Positions 1-7,130 are shown, counted from the first letter of the stretch. The stretch: 14,358 nucleotides of DNA from Io17-Chloro-G2 sp034428715 (GCA_034428715.1 DAOUHE010000116.1:1-14358); one strand, 5' to 3'. Notes: generated by a model not told the origin, from the sequence alone. Made by a program: numbers and translations.

Positions 1-8
1 TCGAGCAG

Positions 9-884
9 GTGGCGGGAGCGCTGGAACGCATCGTGTCACTGGAACAAGAAGTGGAATGGTTGGGTAGCGGTTACGGCGGGGGAGCGGTCGCCGAAGGACC
101 CGTATGGTGGAAGGAAGGCGGATACCTCCTCTTTAGCGATATCGGCAACAGTCAAAGGCTAAAGTGGGCACCTGGGGCGGGGGTATCCGTCTTCTATGAG
201 CCCACCAACAATGCTAATGGACTCACACGAGACCTCCAAGGACGGCTGACAGCCTGCGAACATGGTACGCGTCGTGTGACACGCCTGGAACCCGACGGTA
301 GTATTACCGTAGTGGCAAACAGCTATCAGGGTAGGCGGTTGAACCGGCCAAATGACGTGGTGGTAAAGTCCGATGGGAGCATATACTTCACCGACCCCGG
401 TGCGCCGGACCCAGACTTGGACCTGGATTTCGCCGGGGTTTATCGCGTATCTCCAGACTTGGGTACCCTGACCTTGCTAGTTAAGGATTTCGTCACACCC
501 AACGGTTTAGCCTTTTCCCCGGATGAGAGCATCCTCTTCATAAATGACTCCCGCCGGGGGCACATAAGAGCCTTCGACACGCAACCAAATGGCACGCTCG
601 CGCTAGCCACTGACCGTGTGTTTGCCGATTTAACGGGGGAACGGCCTGGAATCCCCGACGGCATGAAGGTGGACGTGGAAGGCAATGTGTACTGCGGAGG
701 GTCTGGCGGTATATGGGTCATGGATTCCTCGGGCAATCATTTAGGGACCATTGTGCATGGGGCACCGGCCACAACCAACATGGCTTGGGGCGGTGAAGAT
801 TGGAAGACCTTGTATTTCACAACCCGTGACAGCCTGGGTAGAATCCAGCTAAAGATTCCCGGTATCCCCGTACCACCCGGGTGA
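9..884 (+). CDS. SMP-30/gluconolactonase/LRE family protein (5' end may lie outside window)
   Basis: Predicted six-bladed beta-propeller hydrolase of the SMP-30/gluconolactonase family, which opens sugar or other lactones using one divalent metal. Family positions are all visible: Glu29 in AEGPVWW, Asn115 in RPNDVVV, Asn165 in TPNGLAF and Asp217 in IPDGMKVD; the first, third and fourth correspond to the metal ligands of SMP-30 and Asn115 to the substrate-side Asn. Blade-like repeats such as DGSIYFTDP and EGNVYCGG run through it. At 291 residues it is near family length, so little or nothing is missing. The GTG at 9 is used as start, but the frame is open to the window edge and no ribosome site can be seen in the 8 bases before it. 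No signal peptide is visible, so it is probably cytoplasmic. The next gene begins 98 nt downstream on the same strand. The lactone substrate cannot be read from sequence. Confidence 0.88.
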   Translation: MAGALERIVSLEQEVEWLGSGYGGGAVAEGPVWWKEGGYLLFSDIGNSQRLKWAPGAGVSVFYEPTNNANGLTRDLQGRLTACEHGTRRVTRLEPDGSITVVANSYQGRRLNRPNDVVVKSDGSIYFTDPGAPDPDLDLDFAGVYRVSPDLGTLTLLVKDFVTPNGLAFSPDESILFINDSRRGHIRAFDTQPNGTLALATDRVFADLTGERPGIPDGMKVDVEGNVYCGGSGGIWVMDSSGNHLGTIVHGAPATTNMAWGGEDWKTLYFTTRDSLGRIQLKIPGIPVPPG

Positions 885-970
885 TAGAGCCCGGAATCTT
901 TAATGGCCTCCGGCGGCGAAACGTGCTAAGCTTTTCGCGCTAGCCATGGGAAACTCACGCCAATGCGGCG

Positions 971-985
971 AGGAGGTGTGTCTTG
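971..985 (+). promoter_or_regulatory. Ribosome binding site that selects a TTG start
   Basis: AGGAGG at 971-976 lies 6 nt before TTG at 983, the same spacing as at 4676-4681 (before ATG 4688) and 8558-8563 (before ATG 8570). The in-frame ATG at 1007 is 30 nt from this site and has no site of its own at proper distance. The amidohydrolase therefore most likely starts at TTG 983, eight codons earlier than the ATG. Confidence 0.65.
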
Positions 986-2368
986 CCCGTCCAGAGATTT
1001 GCGCCCATGACCAAGGAGTACGCGACCTTCGACTGCGATGCCCACATTACCGAGCCACCCTTGATTTGGGAGCGAGCTGAAGAACACCTGACGAAGGATG
1101 AATTGGAGGCCCTCAAGGCCACCATCTGGTTCGAACCCGAGACCCAGCAGTTGATCGTCAATGGCAAAACCAACGCGGGCGCCGGCACCCAAAATATCGG
1201 AGGGGTTGCCGGCGCGATTCGTGTAACTACCGTTGCCGGGCCCGGCTTCAAGCACAACATCCAACGGGCCCTTCACGTGCGCAACCTGCGCCCCGAGACC
1301 GCCCTCACCAAAGAGCAGTCGGCCTACCTGGACCATCGCGGCTCCTATGAGCCCAAGCCCCGTCTGCGCGATATGGACGACCAGGGTATTGACCAGGTGA
1401 TGATCATCCCCACCAACATCGATACCTATCCCTGGCTGCAGAACGCCATGGGCGCCCGCGCGTGGTGCAAGGTTTATAACGACTGGGCCTACGAGTACAC
1501 TCAGGAGGACCCTGAGCGGCTCTACTTCGCCGCCTTGCTCCCCGTCCAGGATCCCAAGTTCGCCGTGGAGGAGCTCTACCGCGTGGCGGCCATGGGCTGT
1601 CGCGTTGGCCTCATCCGCCCCATGGATGCCATGGGCAACTACCCGGTTCAGCCCAAGTACGAACCCTTGTGGAGCGCCATGGAGGAGACTGGGGTGGTGT
1701 ACGGCATGCACCCCTTCCCCGCCTCGGGCCTGGCTAAGCCGCCCGGGTACACCGAGCAGTATTCTGCCGCCGAGATGATAGCCCGGGCCAACCGCACGTC
1801 GGGCCTTCCTCACACCTTCTTGGGCAATATGCAAGCCTTTATGGCCGAAGCCTCGATTTGGGTCACCATGGTGCTGATGTCGGGTTTCTTTGAGAGGCAC
1901 CCCAAGCTCAAGGCTGCCGTCTTTGAATCCGACTCCACCTGGTTGAGTTTCGTATTGGACGAGTGCGACAAGGCCTACAGGCTCCACCGTAACGACCGCC
2001 GAATGGCGCCCCTGAGCCGTTTGCCCAGTGAGACCTTCTTCCAACACTGCTTCACCGGGTTTGAGGGTGACGAAGCCTTCCCCGCCCGCCTTCCCGAGTT
2101 CTACGAGGATATCGCTGTCTGGGCGTCGGACGTCTACCACCACGACGGTGATGACGTCTGGAGGGCCATCGAGACGATGCAGAAGGCGGAAGCACCCGTC
2201 TCGGTCCAGGCCAAGATGCTGGGTGCGAACGCCCGCCGCCTGTACAACATCGAGCCTCCGAGTAAGATCATCCGAGAGCGGGTAACGGAGATAGAGCGCC
2301 CCGACTGGTGGCCCACGGACGAGGAGATTCAGGAAGCCCTGAAGCCGGAGTCCGCCATCGTGCGTTAG
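983..2368 (+). CDS. Amidohydro_2 family metal-dependent hydrolase (first of tandem pair)
   Basis: TIM-barrel amidohydrolase of the Amidohydro_2 group (relatives hydrolyse C-N bonds or decarboxylate aromatic acids such as ACMS and gamma-resorcylate). Motifs in order: DCDAHITEP at residues 17-25 (the metal-binding D/HxH motif at the end of strand 1), RLRDMDDQGIDQVMI at 127-141 (the usual helix-strand signature), GMHP with His243, AVFES with Glu315 before a conserved Trp, and ASD with Asp383, the expected catalytic Asp, followed by HHDGD. The C-terminal ML.ANARRLYNI at 412-422 is the standard helix. At 461 residues it is somewhat longer than the 300-400 typical of the family, with an insert around residues 50-125. 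No signal peptide is visible. The reading continues open for 38 codons after its TAG (see findings). Substrate unknown. The family is secure; hydrolase against decarboxylase is not settled. Confidence 0.87.
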   Translation: MPVQRFAPMTKEYATFDCDAHITEPPLIWERAEEHLTKDELEALKATIWFEPETQQLIVNGKTNAGAGTQNIGGVAGAIRVTTVAGPGFKHNIQRALHVRNLRPETALTKEQSAYLDHRGSYEPKPRLRDMDDQGIDQVMIIPTNIDTYPWLQNAMGARAWCKVYNDWAYEYTQEDPERLYFAALLPVQDPKFAVEELYRVAAMGCRVGLIRPMDAMGNYPVQPKYEPLWSAMEETGVVYGMHPFPASGLAKPPGYTEQYSAAEMIARANRTSGLPHTFLGNMQAFMAEASIWVTMVLMSGFFERHPKLKAAVFESDSTWLSFVLDECDKAYRLHRNDRRMAPLSRLPSETFFQHCFTGFEGDEAFPARLPEFYEDIAVWASDVYHHDGDDVWRAIETMQKAEAPVSVQAKMLGANARRLYNIEPPSKIIRERVTEIERPDWWPTDEEIQEALKPESAIVR

Positions 2369-2481
2369 ACGGAGGAGAGAAGAAAGAACCACGGCATCGA
2401 GCCTCCTGACAAGAAGGGGGCTCTGCACGAGTTCAAGGCCGCCACGGATATGGCGGCTACCGCTGCAACGGAGGAGAGGCA

Positions 2482-3765
2482 ATGACGACGAGGAAGCGCT
2501 TCGCAGTCTTTGACGGGGACTCCCACGTCGTGGAGCCCCCGGAGCTGTGGGAGAAATACCTTGACCCTGAATACCGGGTTCTGGGCAAGTCTGCTCTGTG
2601 GCGGGAAGATGGTAAGTTTGGCTCCTACCTCAAGGTCAACGGCGAGATGTTCCGGGACACCGGTAACCCTAACATACCCCGGCATGCCATCTGGCGGCCC
2701 GGGATGACATGGGACGACGTGGGCGAACTGGACCCGGATACCCGTCATGACATGACCGAAGGCGCCTGGGACCCCCAGGCAAGGTTACGCGACATGGACG
2801 CCATGGGGGTGGACCAGGCCCTGCTCTACCCAACCTGGTTTGCCGAGGGCTTCCCTCTGGTGAAAGACCCCGACGTAGCTTATGCGCTGGCCCGGGCCTA
2901 CAACAGTTGGATCGCCGATTTCTGCGCGGCGGCGCCCGACCGCCTCTTTGCCGCGGCCATGATCCCGCTCCAGAACATGGAGTTCGCCCTGGAAGAGCTG
3001 GGGCGTACCTCTCAGATTCCTTGCTTCCGGGCGGCTTTCATCCGGCCCTTGTGGGTGGAGGGGCGCTACATGAACCATCCTTACTACGATCCCCTCTGGG
3101 CGGAGTTGGCCCACCTGGATGTGACGGCCGCCGTACATCCGGCGCCGGGCCTGTATAACCCGGAGTGGACCTCCCACGGCCCGTTTATAGAGAAGATGAA
3201 GGACAGGCTCAATCAAAGCGCTGCCGTTGGAGCCGGTGGCGGGGGAGCATTTGCCGGAGGAGGCGCCGGACCGGGCCTGGTCACCGGGCCGCCCATTGGA
3301 CATCATCTCTCGCCGATTCTAGCTTACTGGCTGGACAACTACATGTTCGTCGGGGTAATGCTCGCCTTTGCCCTATTGTCGCGGTATCCGGCCATCAAGC
3401 TGGTGGTGGCCCACGGCAAGGCCACGTGGATGGAAGAGGTCTTGGAGAAGATGGAGGCCTCCACCAAGGTCATCGCCCTCCAGCACTATTATCCCGTCCG
3501 GACGGATCCCGAAGAGTTGTGGGAGGATAGCCACGCGATGTTGGGCTTTGACGCCGATGAGCGGGGGGTCCAGCAACTGCCTGATCGCTATAGCGAAAAG
3601 GTCGTCTGGGGCTCCCGCTATCCCCACCACGACACGACAAGCGCTTGGGATGCCATCCAGACCCTCACCAGAGCAGACGTAGGTGAAGCCACCATCGCTC
3701 GCATGCTGGGAGGTAACGCCGCCCAGCAATACGGCATAGAACTGGGACAGAAGGTGGGTGCCTAA
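2482..3765 (+). CDS. Amidohydro_2 family protein with altered active site
   Basis: Second Amidohydro_2 protein, 427 residues, with a GGAGG-type ribosome site just before ATG 2482. Family signatures: FDGDSHVVEPPELWEKYL at residues 10-27, ARLRDMDAMGVDQALLYPT at 100-118, AAVHP with His219, and LGGNAAQQYGI at 409-419. Two key positions differ from its neighbour at 983. The strand that carries Glu315 there reads VVAHGKATW here (His311), and the usual SD.PH catalytic motif is GSRYPHHD, with Arg379 where the metal or base Asp is expected; the CGC codon is unambiguous in the sequence. A glycine-rich stretch (residues 250-264, roughly two-thirds Gly) interrupts the loop after the HP motif. It may be a catalytically altered or non-catalytic paralog, or may use Asp383 of HHD instead. 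The tandem layout and similar motifs suggest duplication or a joint pathway. It lies 113 nt after the first gene. Confidence 0.85.
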   Translation: MTTRKRFAVFDGDSHVVEPPELWEKYLDPEYRVLGKSALWREDGKFGSYLKVNGEMFRDTGNPNIPRHAIWRPGMTWDDVGELDPDTRHDMTEGAWDPQARLRDMDAMGVDQALLYPTWFAEGFPLVKDPDVAYALARAYNSWIADFCAAAPDRLFAAAMIPLQNMEFALEELGRTSQIPCFRAAFIRPLWVEGRYMNHPYYDPLWAELAHLDVTAAVHPAPGLYNPEWTSHGPFIEKMKDRLNQSAAVGAGGGGAFAGGGAGPGLVTGPPIGHHLSPILAYWLDNYMFVGVMLAFALLSRYPAIKLVVAHGKATWMEEVLEKMEASTKVIALQHYYPVRTDPEELWEDSHAMLGFDADERGVQQLPDRYSEKVVWGSRYPHHDTTSAWDAIQTLTRADVGEATIARMLGGNAAQQYGIELGQKVGA

Positions 3766-3789
3766 TACATTGGCCGAGCTTCGGTCTAA

Positions 3790-4221
3790 ATAGGGCGTCT
3801 TACCTCCACGGACCATAATGTGCAGCCCTTCCTCAATTACAACTAGCCGCAAGAACATTTCGATCGCAAACGGCTGCCGGATGGGGTCGGCATGGTTATG
3901 AAGCTTGATGAGCATAAGGCCTTTAGGGCTATCATCGAGGAGCAAATTGAGCCTATCGACATTCACCTGGAGTCAGACGACGTCCTATACGATTGGCTGA
4001 TGCGCGGAGTCTCTACGGCGCAGCATATCCCCGAGACTTTCAAGATGAGACCGGCATCGGACCCAATGGCGGTTGTTGACCAATACGCGAAAGCCCATGG
4101 TCTGGAGGGCCTGCGGGTTGTGGACGCCTCCATCATGCCCGACTGTATCCGGGCGGACACCAATGTCAACACGATGATGAATGGGGAGCGCATCGCCGAC
4201 TTCATGCAGCAGGGCAAGTAA
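3790..4221 (+). pseudogene. C-terminal remnant of a GMC oxidoreductase, interrupted by TAG
   Basis: The open part from ATG 3892 (109 codons) carries the C-terminal signature of FAD-dependent GMC oxidoreductases: AQHIPETFKM, a worn form of the H..GT.KMG motif, then SDPMAVVDQYAKAHG, then LEGLRVVDASIMPD, then ADTNVNTMMNGERIAD. Reading the same frame upstream gives more family sequence (STDHNVQPFLNYN, 3805-3843), one TAG at 3844-3846, then PQEHFDRKRLPDGVG. In GMC proteins the equivalent stretch (S.D...QP.ldyn.l....D) is continuous, so this looks like an interrupted gene, not a short one. The whole N-terminal FAD-binding domain with its GxGxxG is absent, and another stop (TAA 3787) lies just upstream, so the left break is at or near 3790. 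No good ribosome site precedes 3892. Known relatives oxidise alcohols such as choline or sugars; this copy should be inactive. Confidence 0.78.
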
Positions 4222-4284
4222 AGATCTGGGCTAGTACCTCATCCAGTTAAAACTGACGGATAGAGACGCTGAAGCTTTGGGGCG

Positions 4285-4574
4285 GTGCCCGCCGACCTCA
4301 AGCAGCCTCCGATAGAATACTTGCAGATGGACCGCGTCTTCTTTGGTATCGACTTCGCCGCCGGGTCGCGAATTACCAAAGCAACGGTGGACCTGATGGG
4401 AGATCACGTGCTCATGTATCAGTCCGATTCCCATCACCGCGAGACCCAGTTCCCCGACAACGTGGACACGGTTATCGGCTGGCGGAAGAACTGGGCGAGC
4501 CCGCCATGGGAAAACTCATGCGGCAAAACGCAGAACGGTATTTGCGGCTGGCCTGCACTCCGTGGAACGATTAG
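4285..4574 (+). pseudogene. C-terminal remnant of an Amidohydro_2 protein with frameshift
   Basis: In the frame from about 4285 the product reads DLKQPPIEYLQMDRVFFG, then VDLMGDHVLMYQSDSHH, then ETQFPDNVDTVIGW. This matches the last third of Amidohydro_2 enzymes (PSEY...., GdD.llyaSDyPH.dt.FPnsv). After the GW codons the frame loses the family, but the reading frame starting at 4485 recovers it: EELGEPAMGKLMRQNAERYL, the C-terminal helix with the kil..NA.r.y pattern, ending at TAG 4572-4574. So a small indel lies close to 4483-4486. The barrel N-terminus with the metal motif is missing. There is no ribosome site before 4285, and the left edge is uncertain. It sits directly after the GMC remnant, so two decayed ends lie back to back. 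It could descend from a third copy of the neighbouring amidohydrolases. Confidence 0.74.
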
Positions 4575-4687
4575 CAGTGCGCTTCTAATCATGGACATCG
4601 CAGGAAAGCCGGAGAATCCCGGAACACCCTGGGACCAAGGGAATACCATCGTACCATAGCGAAGATGTCCCATTTAGGAGGCGCATA

Positions 4688-5215
4688 ATGAGTGGCGCGG
4701 ATTCGGTGATGTGGGCCTTGGAGCGGAATTGGGACATGGTCGATGCCGCCCTCGAGGGTTTGGACCACGAGACGATGTCCCAGCAGCCGGCGGACCATAG
4801 TAACTCCATCGCCTGGATACTTTGGCACATGAACCACGTGGTAGACACCTTCATAAACAGCCGGCTGCAGTCAAAAACTGATCTGTGGATTCGAGATGGC
4901 TGGCATGCCAAATTCGGGTTGGATGCAGGCGCCCGGATAATGGGTTACAGCCCAGAAGAGTTGGAATCTTGGAAAGCTCCCTCTCAGGAAGTCCAAAGGG
5001 ACTATTACGAGGCCGTTAAGTCGGCTGCCAGGGAGTACATTACCTCTCTCACCAATGAGGACCTGGACCGGCGCGTCACTTTCCCCCCCGAGGCCCAGAC
5101 CCGGGACCACAGCGTGGCCACGGCCCTAGGGCAGTTGGTATGGGACAATGTGGCCCACGGCGGGCAAATCGCCTACCTGCGCGGGTTATACGGAGGAATG
5201 GGCTGGCACCGCTAG
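4688..5215 (+). CDS. DinB-like four-helix metal-binding protein
   Basis: A 175-residue protein of the DinB/YfiT-like superfamily, a four-helix bundle that usually binds a divalent metal through three His and includes thiol-dependent transferases and isomerases. Supporting sequence: SIAWILWHMNHVVDTFIN at residues 40-57 (His47 and His50 in the helix 2 position) and LVWDNVAHGGQIAYLRGLYG at 150-169 (His157 and Gln160, the H..GQi..lR pattern near the C-terminus). The position four residues before His157, often His, is Asp153. AGGAGG at 4676-4681 stands 6 nt before ATG 4688. No signal peptide or membrane segment is visible. It stands alone between the amidohydrolase remnant and a D-aminoacylase-like gene, and nothing nearby names its substrate. 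Superfamily assignment is firm; biochemical role is unknown. Confidence 0.75.
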   Translation: MSGADSVMWALERNWDMVDAALEGLDHETMSQQPADHSNSIAWILWHMNHVVDTFINSRLQSKTDLWIRDGWHAKFGLDAGARIMGYSPEELESWKAPSQEVQRDYYEAVKSAAREYITSLTNEDLDRRVTFPPEAQTRDHSVATALGQLVWDNVAHGGQIAYLRGLYGGMGWHR

Positions 5216-5392
5216 GCTCATTCGCGGCGCGCAACAAGATATACTCCCAAGGTCAGGTATAGCGGCCCTACCGCCGAATCCAGCGAATAATCGGAGGCAG
5301 CCAGGCGGGCGTGGTTGCGTGAACCACTGCAACAAGTGGCGAACAGCTCAAGTTTCGACTCAACACATCCGAGCAAATAGGGAGGAAGAGGG
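5216..5392 (+). other. Intergenic spacer without recognised gene
   Basis: This 177-nt gap between the DinB-like gene and the D-aminoacylase-family gene translates to nothing recognisable in the three plus frames. It holds a TATACT box at 5240-5245 (inside the 9-mer AGATATACT, also found at 7122-7130) without a matching -35, and a weak hairpin (CCACT, 6-nt loop, AGTGG) near 5323-5338. GGAGG at 5381-5385 is the ribosome site of the next gene. Confidence 0.4.
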
Positions 5393-6751
5393 ATGGCTTA
5401 TGACCTGCTGGTGAAGAATCGCCGCCTTATTGACGGTTCCGGTATGCCCGCATTCCAGGGAGACGTAGCAGTGAGAAATGGAAAAATCGTGGAGTTGGGA
5501 AAGCTGAGCGGCCCGGCCACCCGGGTCATCAATGCCGACGGCCTGGTTGTCTCCCCCGGCTTCGTGGACAACCACTGCCACTACGACGCCCAGGTCACCT
5601 GGGACCCGCTGTGCAGCTTTTCCTGTTTCCACGGTGCCACCACGGTAGTGATAGGAAACTGCTCGCTGGCCTTGGCGCCGGTACGGCCGGGGACACAGGA
5701 ACGGGTCTCCGAATTCCTGTCCCGTGTGGAAGCGATCCCAATGGAAGTACTTCGCACGGTGGACTTCTCGTGGGAGACCACCGCCCAATACATGGATGCC
5801 TTGGAACACCGCGTCGGCGTGAACGTAGGTACTCTGATCGGACACTCCGCCGTCAGATATTACGTAATGGGAGACGAGTGCCAGGGCCGAGAGGCCAGCG
5901 AGGACGAGATCGAGGCGATGCAACAGTTGGTCCGAGACGGCATTCAGGCCGGTGCCCTGGGCCTGTCCGTCTCTAAAAACAAGGGCCACTTCGACCCCCA
6001 AGGGGTGCTGGTACCCGCCATCTGGGCGACAGAGCAGGAGATTTTCGCTCTGGGCGACGTGTTGCGGGAGATGGGCACCGGGGTCATCCAAAGTGGTGGC
6101 GGCAGAGACGCGGAGCTAGAGAGCCGGCTGATGAGCAGGCTTTCAGAAGCCACGGGCCGGCAGGTGGTGTACAACAACCTGGGCCAAACCACCCGCAAGC
6201 CCGACGAGTGGAAGAATCTGATGGCAATCGTCGAAGAGACGTCCAGAGCCGGTATTCGGGCCTATCCACTGTGCACTCCCAACAGCACCGAGGAGAACAA
6301 TGTGGATCTCGAGGCCATGAACCAGATCCTCAACTTCCCCAGCGCCATAGTGGGGCTTTCCGACGGGGGCGCCCACGTGCAGTTCCACGGCGGATATGGC
6401 TACAGCACCCGCTTGCTGGGCTACTGGGTAAGGGAGCAAGGGATCATGTCCCTGGAAAAGGCCGTCCGGCGGTTGACCTTCGAATCGGCGTCGACCTTCG
6501 GTATTCACGACCGGGGGTTGCTGCGTCCCGGCATGGCCGCGGACATCACTATTTTCGACCCGGAGACGGTACAGCCGCTGCCCGAGGACACGGTGTACGA
6601 TTTCCCCGCCGGTGGGTGGCGGATCCGCGAGCTGGCCCAAGGAATCAAGAGCACCATAGTCAACGGAGAAGTGCTCATCGAAGACGGCAAGCACACCGGG
6701 GCGCTGCCGGGACGGGTCATGCGAAACTCGCTGTACAACTCCAACCTCTAG
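5393..6751 (+). CDS. D-aminoacylase / N-acyl-D-amino-acid deacylase family amidohydrolase (divergent)
   Basis: Amidohydrolase of the urease superfamily, closest by motif to N-acyl-D-amino-acid deacylases. Order: beta-sandwich start with DLLVKNRRLIDGSG (residues 4-17); metal motif PGFVDNHCHYDAQ with His61 and His63; GNCSLALAPV with Cys90, the bridging Cys typical of D-aminoacylases; GHSAVR with His151; LSDGGAHV with Asp324; and the C-terminal DRGLLRPGMAADITIFDP at 373-390 that closes the sandwich. The positions expected to hold the two other His ligands read VIQSGGGRD and VVYNNLGQ, without His. The step from YPLCTPN to the SDGG region is short, and 452 residues is below the roughly 480-580 usual in this family, so a middle segment may be lost in frame. 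GGAGG lies 7 nt before ATG 5393. Probably cytoplasmic. The fold is certain; deacylase activity is doubtful. Confidence 0.8.
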   Translation: MAYDLLVKNRRLIDGSGMPAFQGDVAVRNGKIVELGKLSGPATRVINADGLVVSPGFVDNHCHYDAQVTWDPLCSFSCFHGATTVVIGNCSLALAPVRPGTQERVSEFLSRVEAIPMEVLRTVDFSWETTAQYMDALEHRVGVNVGTLIGHSAVRYYVMGDECQGREASEDEIEAMQQLVRDGIQAGALGLSVSKNKGHFDPQGVLVPAIWATEQEIFALGDVLREMGTGVIQSGGGRDAELESRLMSRLSEATGRQVVYNNLGQTTRKPDEWKNLMAIVEETSRAGIRAYPLCTPNSTEENNVDLEAMNQILNFPSAIVGLSDGGAHVQFHGGYGYSTRLLGYWVREQGIMSLEKAVRRLTFESASTFGIHDRGLLRPGMAADITIFDPETVQPLPEDTVYDFPAGGWRIRELAQGIKSTIVNGEVLIEDGKHTGALPGRVMRNSLYNSNL

Positions 6752-6754
6752 CTG

Positions 6755-6793
6755 CCCGCGCCAGCGGCAACGCGAATCACTTCGCGGGTTTTT
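6755..6793 (+). terminator. Intrinsic terminator after the D-aminoacylase-family gene
   Basis: Two overlapping stems can form before a T5 run at 6789-6793. One is CGCGAA (6771-6776) with TTCGCG (6781-6786) around a TCAC loop. The other is CCCGCG (6755-6760) with CGCGGG (6783-6788), which ends directly at the T run. It begins 3 nt after the stop at 6751, as expected for a rho-independent terminator of that gene, and it separates this gene from the kinase remnant. Confidence 0.65.
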
Positions 6794-6829
6794 AAACGGC
6801 AACGGGCCTCCGGCGTAAGTTCCGCTTCT

Positions 6830-7074
6830 ATGTCCAATCCGGCTCAGCCCGCCTCCCTTCGCCGCGGCCGCTACCAGGGCAAGCAATTCCTGGGCGCGGG
6901 AAGCAAGAAGGGGGTCTACCTGGCAGGCGACAGAGTCCTGGACCGGGATGTAGCCATGGCCGTCATCAAGCCTTTCCTTACCCCGATGATAATCTTGGCG
7001 AAGGGACCGGCGGCCTGGATGAAACCTCCCGTTCCCGCATTACGCCAGAAGCCCAGGTAATGGGGTAGCTTGGA
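6830..7074 (+). pseudogene. N-terminal remnant of a serine/threonine protein kinase
   Basis: From ATG 6830 the product reads GRYQGKQFLGAGSKKGVYLA, then GDRVLDRDVAMAVIK: the glycine-rich loop (GAGSKKGV), the YLA.D..LDRDVA signature and the ATP-binding Lys (codon 6968-6970) of bacterial Ser/Thr kinases. The frame then becomes meaningless and stops at 7058-7060. The next kinase segment appears in another frame: TGGLDETSRSRITPEAQVMG (7006-7065), equal to the usual tEGLDe..r.Ri.rEAq.MGRLG, followed by TAG where Arg is expected, then Leu-Gly. So roughly 35 nt (6971-7005) seem inserted between Lys and Thr, shifting the frame. No catalytic loop or DFG exists downstream before the next gene. No ribosome site precedes 6830. 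It was possibly the start of a kinase-headed regulator, now dead. Confidence 0.74.
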
Positions 7075-7124
7075 GCTACGTGCGCCAGCCACGATTGGTG
7101 CAAAGGGAGGCGCCCAGAATCAGA

Positions 7125-7130
7125 TATACT
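7125..7130 (+). promoter_or_regulatory. Candidate -10 box upstream of the luciferase-like gene
   Basis: TATACT at 7125-7130 sits 27 nt before ATG 7158, which would give a very short leader. No convincing -35 is seen 16-18 nt upstream (the hexamer at 7102-7107 is AAAGGG), so this is only a suggestion. The same 9-mer AGATATACT recurs at 5237-5245. Confidence 0.3.

Noticed and set aside
940..982. Short similarity of GCCATGGGAAA-type sequence to the amidohydrolase remnant at 4503-4515
   Set aside because: Only about a dozen bases match and the translated context does not continue; too short to claim another remnant.
926..2482. 518-codon open frame on the minus strand opposite the first amidohydrolase
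   Set aside because: Its product has no recognisable motif and is low in complexity typical of an antisense shadow; the plus strand carries full amidohydrolase motifs with a ribosome site.
5360..6886. Long minus-strand frames (5360-6091 and 6143-6886) opposite the D-aminoacylase-family gene
   Set aside because: Products are unrecognisable and run against a complete enzyme with motifs at both ends.
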